Virus record (IMG/VR): IMGVR_UViG_3300042945_001689
Location: 1 to 64,000 of that record
Direction: 5' to 3' (one strand)
From: a virus
DNA length: 64,000 nt
The position numbers were made by a program, and so were the translations under genes. How positions within the stretch are numbered: position 1 is the stretch's first letter; every line of letters starts with the position of its first letter. The notes below the pieces were generated by a model, which was not told where the DNA came from, ran no database searches, and saw only the letters and a program-made list of their open reading frames with translations. Shown in pieces: positions 15,789 to 26,700 of the stretch.

Positions 15789-18700
15789 TTACACCTCACT
15801 CAAATAAACTGTCATAGATGGTCCACTATTATTTCTGTTGTACTCAATATTATAAACAATAAACCTTGTATTTGTTGTTGCCACCATATCAACATCGTCA
15901 TTGTTTTTATAATCAATAGTAACAATATCTCCTAACTGAACTATTGGAGTTGCAAACATTTCAACCCCTACTGATTTTTTAGGTTGCATTAATTTATCAA
16001 TTATCCACCCCATTAAATTTTCAGCATCATCAGATGTTTGAATATAATCACTTTCAATAGAAAAGTCATTTTTTCCATAAATAATTCTGCTATTTTTAAT
16101 AGTGTTATATTTTTGTTCTTCAATAACAGGTGAATATACAATAGCATTTCCTTTAAGTTCTTGATCTGAAAAACTTGAAGTTTTCTTAAAATAGTCATCA
16201 ACAGTTAATGTGCTAGTGTTATCTTGTGTAAATGCAATACCTAGAATGTTTAAAAAGTTAAAAGATGTAGTTCCTAGGTCTAATAAAGAATCCGTTGAAT
16301 TAAAAACTAAAAACTCTGCGCCATAAGCATTTGATTGATAATTTGAAATAGTAAAATCTTTTACTCTATCTTGTGGTTTTAATATCTGTGAGGATAGTGC
16401 TGGATATGCATTATCAAATCTAATATTTAAATATGCACACTCTCTCATGATAGTTCCAAACTCATCATAAAAAATTTTATAATTTGGATTGTTTCCAGGT
16501 CCAACACCAGATAAATATGTATCTTGCAAAACACCGCTTAGTGCATATTTTCTTAATGAATCCTTAATGTTAATTGAGTTACCACTAAACACTTTACTAA
16601 TTGGCTCAGTTATAGTGGTTGCTCCATTAGTAGAATAATTTGGTCCCATAGCAAGTAGATGTTCAAACATACATTTTGATCCGCCACGAGTAAATAGTGC
16701 TGTATTATAATTTTTAGGAAGTGGATCTTTGTCATCAACTGTTGCAACTAAAACATTGTTTATGTACAAATAAAACCTTCTGCTATTTTGACCTAAAGCA
16801 TTGTCTACATACTCTACTGCCAAATCATAAACTGTTGTGTATTTGTCTTCAAACTTTTTAGAAACACCAACAAAGTTTCCAGAGTCAGATAAAATATCTC
16901 CGTTGCCACTCCACAAAAGTTCTGGTATTGCTTTAGTAGAACTTGAATCTTTTTTAATTTTATAAAATATAATATTTGCTTGTTCTTCAGTTCCACCATC
17001 TAAAGAAATAATTTCAAAATAATAGCCATTATTATTTGCTGCATTAACCAATACACCAAGTCCTCCAGAATTACCAGATAGTTTAATTGGTTGGTTTGGA
17101 GAACTTGTTGGTATTTGATAGTATATTGATCCATCTAGTGGTGTAAGTGTTTTATACGAATCATTATTTTCGTCTTGAATTTCTCCAACAGATGCACCAA
17201 TAATTCTAATTCTTGTACCAAAATAATTATATCGATCTTGAAAACTTTTAGTAATAAGCGTAATAAAATTTGTTGAATTTGGATCAGTACTTGTAAAGTT
17301 TGGCCCCTTTAAGACAAGTGCTGACGATTGTATAACTCCTTTATGTTTTTGTGGATTAATAATGTTAGTTGTTAATATTTCATTTTCTGTTAAATTAGAT
17401 TTACCCAAATACTTTTTAACAACACTGTTGGCTGTAGATTTTTTAGCCAAATCATTATTTACACCAGCAGGGCCAGTTGTTGTGCTTCCAGCAAAAGGAC
17501 TTCCTCCAAAAAGATACTGTGATTCCATAACACAGCCTTTTCTGTTATCATAACTTAACCATTCTTGTAAAAGTCCAGCAGTATGATAGGCAATTTGTGT
17601 TCCAAACTGCGCCCTTCCACTTGATATTACTGCACCCTCTTTCATTCTACTAGTTCCAGCAACAAGTTCATAATATGGCTCAGAATATATTCTTACTCTA
17701 CCAGTATGATATATTTTTCCATTAAATGGCATATTTGATAAATAATATTTATATTCAGCATCATTACTAATCCAAACATTTCCAATCCCTGCAACATTAT
17801 ACTCAACAGCATCATATTTTATAACTTCACCATTTGCATAAAAATAACCTTGATATCTGACTAACAAATATGCACTTTCGCCAAAATCAACAACATTGTT
17901 TTGAACAACTCCACCTTGAACAGTAGGTGGTAAATTGCTAAGATCTTTATTTAAAACAAGCGCAGCAAGACTATATCCTCCAGAACCATTACCGATTCTT
18001 GATTCTTTTGTATCTTGTACTTGCCATAACAAAGATGGTTTATATATCCAAGATTTGTCTTCAGAACTAATATTTGTTTCTTGTCCTAATTGACTATATA
18101 TCTTATCGATGTATCTTGTTTTATAAGTAATCTTTCCATCATTATATATTTTTTTATCTTGAGATGCCAGACTAATAATATTAGCAAGTTTTTTTCCGTC
18201 AATAATTTTGTTTTGAATAATATTGACAGTGTCAGTTACTTTTGAACCTATTAGTTCATAACTAGTAGGTCTTTGTGATGCGCTTGGCATTAAATAGTCT
18301 TTGCTCATAACTATAAAATTATTATATTCATCAAAAAACATTGCCGTTTGTGTTGATATTGCTAAATCATTTAATATTTGGGCTAAATTTTTATCTGGAC
18401 TGACAAAAAAATATGGAATAACTGGATCAATATCGCTAACATTTCTTTTATAAATATAATTGCTAAATCCAACATAATCAAGTAATAGTGCCACAGCATA
18501 ACTTAGTGAAACATTTGTAATAAATAATTCTGGTGCTGGCATTGACTCAAAATAAAAATATAAATCTCTTAACTTGATAGAAATTGTTCCACCTGTTATA
18601 TCTGCTTGAGGAAAACCTTCTGAGTATAAAGTTTTTATTGGAACTAAATAGTCATATCCAGAAACATTAATAATATTTTCATAAAAAGTAAATTTAACAT

Positions 18701-20135
18701 TTTTTCTAATATAGTCTGAAATCAAACTATTTGAGTTTTCATTAAAAGACTGATCTTCATCAAAAATATTTATTGTTCCAGTTGATGCAAGCAATTGTCC
18801 AATAGGAAGTGCACCAGAGCCGAGATCTCCTAGAGATTTTGTAACATTATAAGAAACAACTCTATCAGAAATGTCCACATTAAGTCGTGGAGAAAACTCA
18901 ATAAGGTCAAATGTTGAATTAAATTTATTCATAGAATCAACAACAATTCTAACACCACGAATATACTCAAACTCTCTATATGTAATTTGATTAGTTTTTG
19001 CTTCTAAATATGAAGATGGATTAACCAAGTTAGTTACAAAATGTTTTGTTTGATCTAATGATTCATCAGTCAAAAACCATGTATATTCTGGAACAAATTG
19101 ATCGTATTTATTTTCTAAATTATTCCAAATATAGTATGTACCTTTATCAGAACTACTAGTTATAACTAAATATGCATACCCATCTACTGCATCTTTTGGA
19201 AGCAAAGTTGTTGATGATAAAATTTCAGCATGAATAAAACGAGATTTATATTGATCTGGAATTTTTAATCCATAGGATAACTCTACGTACCCATCATCTG
19301 GAACAATTGGCAGTCCGCCTGGTCTTGTTGATGAAAAATTAAAATCTTGAACAGTTACCCATTGATTTCCTTTTAGTATTTGAATCTTCCATATAGTTGG
19401 AGTTGTTTTATTTAAGGTACCGTAAAAAGGATCTGCTAAAGTGCTAACTGTAGATTTATACGGACCTAAATTAACACCACCAACATTGGTCTGCATTTTA
19501 ACAATAACTCTATTAGATGGAACATTATTTTTATAAACAACAAATGGGGCTGCATCATCTATATAATACGACTGTCCTATAAGTCTATTTGCTATACCTC
19601 GTTCTGTTGTATTAGCAGAAGAAGTAGATTCTTTTTCGGTTCTATAAGAGGTCCAGTATTTAAATTCATCATTTCTATCTGGCATATAATATCTTGGCCT
19701 TTGTGTAAAAAAAGAACCTTGATCGTTTAATGCATCAGTAGTAAGTGAAGGGACATATCTGCCTGGAATATAAGATGTTTTGTTAATTCCTGATCTTGGT
19801 CTAAATGGCTTGATACAATCTTCTAAAGAATAATACAGTTTAAGTTGTTCTTTTGTTGCGGTATACAGTATTGGGTTGTCATCATCATCTACCCCACCAT
19901 CTACTACAACATCAGCATCTGTTGCACCAGTATAAAATTGTCCGACATCATTTGCATCAAATGTTGACTGAATTGTTAAATATCTAGTATCACTACTTTG
20001 TGGGCGATATCTATAGTTGCCTAACTTAAAAATATTATCTGGCATATTCATATTCCACTCAGCAACTATTTTTGATTTTGACTGAATAGTTGGTGAATTT
20101 TGAAAATGATTTTTTAATGCTGTATTATTAAACAT
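15789..20135 (-). CDS. large tail-tip protein (baseplate hub-like)
   Basis: The protein has 1,448 residues from the ATG at 20135, which forms TAATG with the upstream stop and has GGAAG before it. After a 400-residue beta-rich region comes a part resembling hub proteins (GVRIVVDS ... LNVDISDRVVSYNVTKS, SIKLRDLYFYFE, LLDYVGFSNYIY, QILNDLAISTQTAMFFDE), which is how gp27/tail-endopeptidase-like proteins read. A laminin-like domain may follow (YFEIISLDGG ... RRFYLYINNVLVAT). It probably forms the central tail hub or the major host-binding platform. No peptidase motif was seen. Confidence 0.7.
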   Translation of the reverse strand: MFNNTALKNHFQNSPTIQSKSKIVAEWNMNMPDNIFKLGNYRYRPQSSDTRYLTIQSTFDANDVGQFYTGATDADVVVDGGVDDDDNPILYTATKEQLKLYYSLEDCIKPFRPRSGINKTSYIPGRYVPSLTTDALNDQGSFFTQRPRYYMPDRNDEFKYWTSYRTEKESTSSANTTERGIANRLIGQSYYIDDAAPFVVYKNNVPSNRVIVKMQTNVGGVNLGPYKSTVSTLADPFYGTLNKTTPTIWKIQILKGNQWVTVQDFNFSSTRPGGLPIVPDDGYVELSYGLKIPDQYKSRFIHAEILSSTTLLPKDAVDGYAYLVITSSSDKGTYYIWNNLENKYDQFVPEYTWFLTDESLDQTKHFVTNLVNPSSYLEAKTNQITYREFEYIRGVRIVVDSMNKFNSTFDLIEFSPRLNVDISDRVVSYNVTKSLGDLGSGALPIGQLLASTGTINIFDEDQSFNENSNSLISDYIRKNVKFTFYENIINVSGYDYLVPIKTLYSEGFPQADITGGTISIKLRDLYFYFESMPAPELFITNVSLSYAVALLLDYVGFSNYIYKRNVSDIDPVIPYFFVSPDKNLAQILNDLAISTQTAMFFDEYNNFIVMSKDYLMPSASQRPTSYELIGSKVTDTVNIIQNKIIDGKKLANIISLASQDKKIYNDGKITYKTRYIDKIYSQLGQETNISSEDKSWIYKPSLLWQVQDTKESRIGNGSGGYSLAALVLNKDLSNLPPTVQGGVVQNNVVDFGESAYLLVRYQGYFYANGEVIKYDAVEYNVAGIGNVWISNDAEYKYYLSNMPFNGKIYHTGRVRIYSEPYYELVAGTSRMKEGAVISSGRAQFGTQIAYHTAGLLQEWLSYDNRKGCVMESQYLFGGSPFAGSTTTGPAGVNNDLAKKSTANSVVKKYLGKSNLTENEILTTNIINPQKHKGVIQSSALVLKGPNFTSTDPNSTNFITLITKSFQDRYNYFGTRIRIIGASVGEIQDENNDSYKTLTPLDGSIYYQIPTSSPNQPIKLSGNSGGLGVLVNAANNNGYYFEIISLDGGTEEQANIIFYKIKKDSSSTKAIPELLWSGNGDILSDSGNFVGVSKKFEDKYTTVYDLAVEYVDNALGQNSRRFYLYINNVLVATVDDKDPLPKNYNTALFTRGGSKCMFEHLLAMGPNYSTNGATTITEPISKVFSGNSINIKDSLRKYALSGVLQDTYLSGVGPGNNPNYKIFYDEFGTIMRECAYLNIRFDNAYPALSSQILKPQDRVKDFTISNYQSNAYGAEFLVFNSTDSLLDLGTTSFNFLNILGIAFTQDNTSTLTVDDYFKKTSSFSDQELKGNAIVYSPVIEEQKYNTIKNSRIIYGKNDFSIESDYIQTSDDAENLMGWIIDKLMQPKKSVGVEMFATPIVQLGDIVTIDYKNNDDVDMVATTNTRFIVYNIEYNRNNSGPSMTVYLSEV

Positions 20136-20770
20136 TACACTTCTTCCAAGGCAACAGAAATGTTCCAAAGATCGTGGTTATTCCTACCTCTTTTTACAAC
20201 ATCATAACTAAAGTCTGCAATATATACCTGAACAATTTCACTATAACTTGTTAAGTGTAAGAATGCTGCATCATCTGTTCCAAAATTTTTATAATTATCA
20301 TATGATAAAAACATCCAAAATGGACCTTGATGGTTTTCATACCAATCAAGAAGTTCAACTCCGCCTGCGCCACCGTCTGCTGTATACTCATTTTGTCCAG
20401 TAAGATCAGACTTGCCTGTTGAATTAAAATCTGCAACTCTTAAATATGCTCTTGATGGCAAATTATCCCATGACATAGATATAGTCATTTTGTCTGCAAT
20501 ATGATGAGATCTCATATTTCCATTAATCATTCTTTGTCTTTGTTCTATTCTTGTTGGTTTAAATTGTATTGATGATCTATTATGATCTGATAAAATTAAA
20601 AATTGATTTGCTGGTTGAGAAGTAGTTGCTAATGATGAATCAGCACCTATTTCTTGACCAGTAGGAATGTAAATACCAGTTGCATCTAATGTGCCAGAAT
20701 TTTCTGACCAAATTATAGCCTGTGGCCTAGCATATCTTTTTCTACCTAAAATATATGATGCTGTTGCCAT
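20135..20770 (-). CDS. distal tail protein-like
   Basis: The 211-residue protein follows the tape measure gene directly (one-base overlap), the standard place for a distal tail (Dit) protein. It has beta-rich stretches and the phrase GPFWMFLSYDNYK, and ends YDVVKRGRNNHDLWNISVALEEV, which resembles tail-tube-related proteins. Dit proteins form the ring joining tube and tip. Assignment rests on position and shape. Confidence 0.6.
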   Translation of the reverse strand: MATASYILGRKRYARPQAIIWSENSGTLDATGIYIPTGQEIGADSSLATTSQPANQFLILSDHNRSSIQFKPTRIEQRQRMINGNMRSHHIADKMTISMSWDNLPSRAYLRVADFNSTGKSDLTGQNEYTADGGAGGVELLDWYENHQGPFWMFLSYDNYKNFGTDDAAFLHLTSYSEIVQVYIADFSYDVVKRGRNNHDLWNISVALEEV

Positions 20771-23700
20771 TATCTATTACCCCTAATTCTTTGTGCGTCA
20801 ATTTGTTTAATTTGATTAATAACAGTTCTTGCAATATCATTTGGATTTGCATTGCTATTTGATACATTGACGCTTAGACTATAATTATACACTGAGTTAC
20901 CTAGAACTTCTCCATTATTAATACTATTCATTACCCCTGTGCCAAGCATATCAACTGCTCTTTTTTGTACTACAAACTCCCCAGGAGTTAGCATTGCTGG
21001 GATAGTGTCTGTTCCTTTACCATATCCGCCTGCTGCAAAATATTTTGGAACAACTCCACCCATTGCCATATATTTAGGAACCATTCCACCAGAGTTCATT
21101 GGGATGCGTAGGTAATTTAAAGGGTTGTAGGCTGCAGGCTGAGGCTTAGGTTTAGTTTGTTTCGCTGCCCACACTGGCGGGGCTTCTTTTTGCACCCCAC
21201 CTAAATATTTGCCCATCTGAGTGGCCCAATCATCAGCAGCCTTTGGCGCATCTGGTGTTGGTAGATTCAGGTGATTTAGGAAAGGAGGTGATGTTGATGT
21301 TGGTGTCCCACCTGCTTCTGCAAGTGCTTTTAATCTTGCTTCTTCTTTTAATCTTGCTTCTTCTGCTTCTCTCTGTTTTTTTATCTCTTCATCTGAATAA
21401 CCACTACCTGTAAGTTCTACTTTTTTTGTAGACTGTTGTGCAAGCAATTCTTTAACTTGAACTCCAACAGCCTTAAGCGCAGTTACGGTAGCATTTGCAT
21501 CTCCAACAACACCCTGTAATATTTGTCCCAAGAAATCTTTATTGTTTGGATCAATGCCAGCATCAAGAGCCTTAGCAATTCCAGTAACTGCAGACTCTAT
21601 TTCAACTCGTGTCATTCCAATGGTTTTCTTAAGTTCATCGTCTAAAGCATTTTTAGCAAGTCTAATTCTTTCTTCAATATCTGATAGGCTATTAATAATA
21701 GCCTTATTATCTGCTTCAATTTTCTCTCTTGTTTTACCACCAAATTCAATGCCAGCAAGTTGTTTCTTTCTTGCATCTTCAATTGCCTTGCGTTTTCTTT
21801 CAATCTGTGCAGCAGCCTCTGCTTGTCTAATTTCCTGAATTGCTCCTGCTGCGCCTGCCATATCTCCACCAGCAAGTGCCTGAGCAAGACCAAATCTTCT
21901 TTGCTGTATTTGATTAATTTCTTCTTGTTTTACTGCAATCTTGTCTAATGCTTCAATTTGCTTGTCATACTTTTCATTAATTTTTTCTTCTTCTTGCGAT
22001 ATCTTTTCTAAAGCATATTCATTTGCTTCTTGACGAGAACTTAAAATTGCTTTTTCAGATGCATATTGATTTTCAATTAACTGCTCTTGTAATGCTACAA
22101 ACTTTTGCACCATTTCAAATCTAGCCTTTTGGCCATCCATCGCATCCATAAGACCAATTTTTTCTACTCTTTCATATTGTTTTTGAGCATGAGTTAGTTT
22201 TTGTGTTTCTTCTTTAAGTTTTTGTAGTTGTTCTGGACTAAGTTCCTTATTTGCAATTGCAAGAGCAAGAGTTTGATCTTTAGCAAGTTCTTGGGCTTCT
22301 GCAAAAGTAAATCCAGCCTTGACAAGTGTTGATGTGGCCTGTGTTTGCTGCTTAAGTGCTAGAACGTTGTTTCTAATGCTTACCTGGTACTCGCCTAGTT
22401 TTGCAGAAACCATACCACGCATAATTGCCTTACCAGCCTCATTGAGAATAAGTAGTCCCTTTTGACCTTTTTCAACAAACTTTTCAAGATTTTTTTGTAT
22501 TCCTTCTGGACCAAAAGAATCTACAAAATCTAAAAATTCTTGACTTACTTGGCCATTTCCTAAAAGTTGTTGATCAACACCTTTAAATTTTGTTAAACTG
22601 ATTGCATCTTTACCAGACATAACTCTCTTTAATTCTTTAAGTCCACCAAGAGCATTAATGCTGCGGTCTTGAACCATCTTTAGTCTCATTAATAAGTCAT
22701 CAAATGTTGTATCTCTTTCTTTTTTACCACCAGCACCTTTGCCACCACCTGGAACAGATGACTTATCTCCTGCAGTTTTTGTTACCTGTCTTGCTTTAAA
22801 GTCAGCATATTTTCTAAGGTAAGAATCTGTAAATCCGCTTTGGTCCGCTTGTCTTGGGTTAACACCCTGTTCTTTTAACCATGATTGAAATTCTGGATTA
22901 TTAGCATCTATAGTTTCCGTTGTTGTAATTAATGTTTTTAAATAAACTTTTTGATCTTCTGCTGGAAGTTTGAGATAATAATCAAGATTTTCATTAAGTG
23001 TTTGAATTGCTTTTGGACTTGAGCCTAAAATCTTAGTTGCAATATCTACCTTAATCTTGCCTTTCTTTGCATCAACTTGTTTAAAAATATCCATAAGACG
23101 TGCTTGTTTATCTACATCTTTTGATATTACGTTTCCAATTATACTTACGTCTAATACTCCGCCAACTTTGCTAATCTGATTCCAAAAATCAATTTTTTCT
23201 TGTGCTTCTTTAGATGTCGGTGCTGCTCCTACTTCAAGCATAATTTGTTTTTGTAGTTCAACGTTTGCGCCATCTTTTCCAGCAAACATTGAAGCAACGC
23301 TTAAGGCTTCATTTGACACTGCTCCACCAAACTTAGTGGTGATGTTAAAAAATTTTTCTTGATCTTCTTTAGTTTTAAAAATGTCTACAATATCAAGGAC
23401 CTGCATAGGATCAAGTTGTCCAGATGCTAATTGCATTTTAAGAGTATACTTTTGTTCATCTTTAAGTTCCATGTCATCAATAGTAGATTTTGATAATGTA
23501 GCAACATCTTCAAGTGCTGTACCTTTATATTTAGAAGTTATAGCCTTATCTACACCCGTCATAAGTTGTGATTGTGCCTTTGAATTTGTAAATGACTCAG
23601 TAATTTGTTGTGTTGTTTTTTGATTTTCTTCAACAAGTTTTTGCCTATTTGTATCATATTCTACTTGAAGTTTTTTGGCTTCTACAATTTTTCCTTCTGC

Positions 23701-26700
23701 TTTTAGAAGTTCTATTTTTCGTTGATATTCTAAATCCATAGAGTCTAACAATTCTTGTTGTTGTTCTAATGCAATTTTTTGTAATGCTACTTGAGCACCT
23801 GAACTCTCACCCATTCTTTTTGCTCTATCTTTTCTACCATATATTGCACCAGCAATTGCACCGCCAATTGAGCCGACAACAGCGCCAATGGCTGTACCAA
23901 CGACTGGAAGAATCATTGATCCCACCACTGCTCCCGCTAATGCACCTCCGCCAGCACCTGCTGCTTGCCAACCTTGAGCCTTAACCATATCCATGCCTGT
24001 CACTTTGCTTGACCTATTAGTAGCCGCTGCTGCTTGACCCATTCTTTCTCTTGTATCTTGAACTAATTTTGTTCTAACAGTTAATGGATCTGTCATTAAG
24101 TTTTCACCACTGGGGCCAAGGATAGATATTAACTTAGCGTTAACGCTCATTCCAAATGAATAATCTCCAAGTTCTTGAGCAATATTTGCAACAACGCTTC
24201 TTGCTTGTTCAGCGCTCATTGCTCCAGAACTTACTGCTGTTGCCATTTGTGAAACAAGTGCACTTTGAGCACCTGCTTGTCCACTTTGTTTAATGTTTTT
24301 TCCAACATCTTTAGCCATTTGCTTACCCTGCTCACCTTCAGCAAATGCTTGTCCAAATGTTTTTTTGCCTGGTTGAATTTGATAGATTCCAGTTTTTTCT
24401 TTTCTTCTTCTTTCCATAACTTCACCAGCAGATACTTTTCCTGCTGCTTCTGCAAACATTCTTATGTTTTTAGAACTTGCTCCCATTTGTTCTGCAAATG
24501 CAAGAGTTTCATCTTGTGCCTTATCAAAACTTCTTCTAACCAGTACTGCTGAAAGAGCAATTGCTCCAATTCCAACAACAGCAGCACTTATTGGTCCCTG
24601 AATCATGGACATGGCCATTATTGCTCCACTAGCAGCCGTCATCATTGGAGCAACCTTATCTGCAATTCCTCCACCCATCAATGACGCACCCTGAGCAACA
24701 GCACTTAAACCAAATGCAGCCATGTTTGCCCTTTGCATAAGCATTTGATTTCTTACTCTCATTGCTTCAACATCTTGTCCTCCTGCTCCACCCGCACCTC
24801 TACCAAACCTACCAAATCTTCTTTTAGTTGTTTGCTTAGTTTTTTCTTTTTCCTTATCTTCAAATGGATAATCAACACCTACTGGAATAGCAATTCCTCC
24901 AGGACTTACACGTTCACCAGATGGTAGTGTTGAAACAGGGTTTTGCATTGATGCTTGATTATTAAGTGCATCTCTAGTACTTCCAAGCAATGCTCGTGAT
25001 AGCACATTTGCAAACGCTGTACTTGCTTTTGATAAACCACTTTCTACAACAGTACTAAATCTTTTACCAGCACTATCTGCGCTTTGTGGACTTATTCCAA
25101 TATCTGCATATGGATTGCCTTGGCCTGGTGGAAGAGGGATAATCGGTTCATAAGGTGTGGGTCCTCCTGTGGTTCCTTTAGACCTATATTGAACCTTACC
25201 TGAATTCATTGCTTCAAGAATTGGACCATTTTCTTGTGTAGCCTTTTTATTTACTACAAATTCTCCTGGGGTAAGTAATGCTGGTACAGTGTCCTTCTCT
25301 CCATACCCTGGAACAGAGCCACCAGATGCAAATCTCTTTGGAGTTCCATATTTCCTATTGGCAACATTTAATTTACTAAATCCAACTCCACGCATTTTTA
25401 ACATATTAAACATCATATTTGGTGCTCTTAACATTTTTTTATGCGATTCTGGTAGTGCATCAAAATCAGATTGCCTTCTAGGAAAAAATCCCATAAATGC
25501 AGTAGAGTTTGATTTTTTAGAATGTATGGAACCTAGTGCATTAAGTACATGGCCTTGAATACCACCTTTTCCTGTTTGTTTAAGTCTTGGTTGGCCTTTA
25601 CTAGGGTCTATCTTCCCTCTAGATGTCATGCCCTTATCTTTAGACATTCCTAATCTATAATCTTTTGCAGCAAGTTTAACTATATTTTTTGATATATCTT
25701 CTGTATTTTTTAATTGAATAGACATAAAACGTTTATACAGTCTTCGGTAAGTTTTACCGTCTATTCCTTCTCCTTCGGACATTGCACCAGCAAGTGCATA
25801 TCGCATTGCCATTTCTTTTTTCCATTTAAGAGGATTAGAGTGTATTTTTAAATTAGTATCAAGATCTGCTAAAGCCATTTTCATAAACTTAGTATCTCTT
25901 TCTAATTTCACAAGACTTTGCTTAGTTGGTGGTTGTGGAGGTCTTGACTCCATCTTTTGTAATTCTTTTTGAATAGTTGCTTTTGATCGTATTGCATCTT
26001 CATAAGTTAAAGGATATGGTCTTGCAATATCAAGACTAGGTCTTTCGCTTATTTGATTATAACCATGATTTCCTAAAATAGTAAAACCACTATCGATTTT
26101 ATATCCTGCTTTTGCACCCATAGTATGCAAGTTTGAATCTTTTCCACTTGTAAAATGTAATTTTTCTAAAGAGTTTAAACTTGGATCATATTCTCCTGTT
26201 AACGGAGATCTTCTAGGAGTCCCCCCGTTCCTTAATACAAAACCACCCTTATTTAATCTTTGTAAAAATCCTTTATTTTCTTGTGCTGCATCTTTTCTTA
26301 CAACAAACTCTCCAGGAGTTAGCATTGCAGGAACTGTGTCTCCACTTCCTGATCCTGGAACAAATCCTCCTGCTGCAAATTTCTTTCTTCTAGTTGGCCC
26401 TAGCATGCCAGGGTTTGCTATTGCAAAATTATTTGCTGCAACAACACCACGTCTATATGCATTTGTTAATCCATCAACTGCACTAGATTCTAAAGTAAAT
26501 GTTTGAATTAATTTTGAATGTGCTTGATTTAAAGATGCAGCAATTGTAGCAGCCTCAATTTGTTCAGAAGACATGTATTGAGTTTGAAATGCTAACTGGT
26601 TAGATTGTTTTCCTAGACCAAGAAATCCACTTCTCATTGTTGTAAATAGTTTAATAATATTTGCTGCGCCGTTGGCAATCAAACCAAAAGTCATAAGGAA

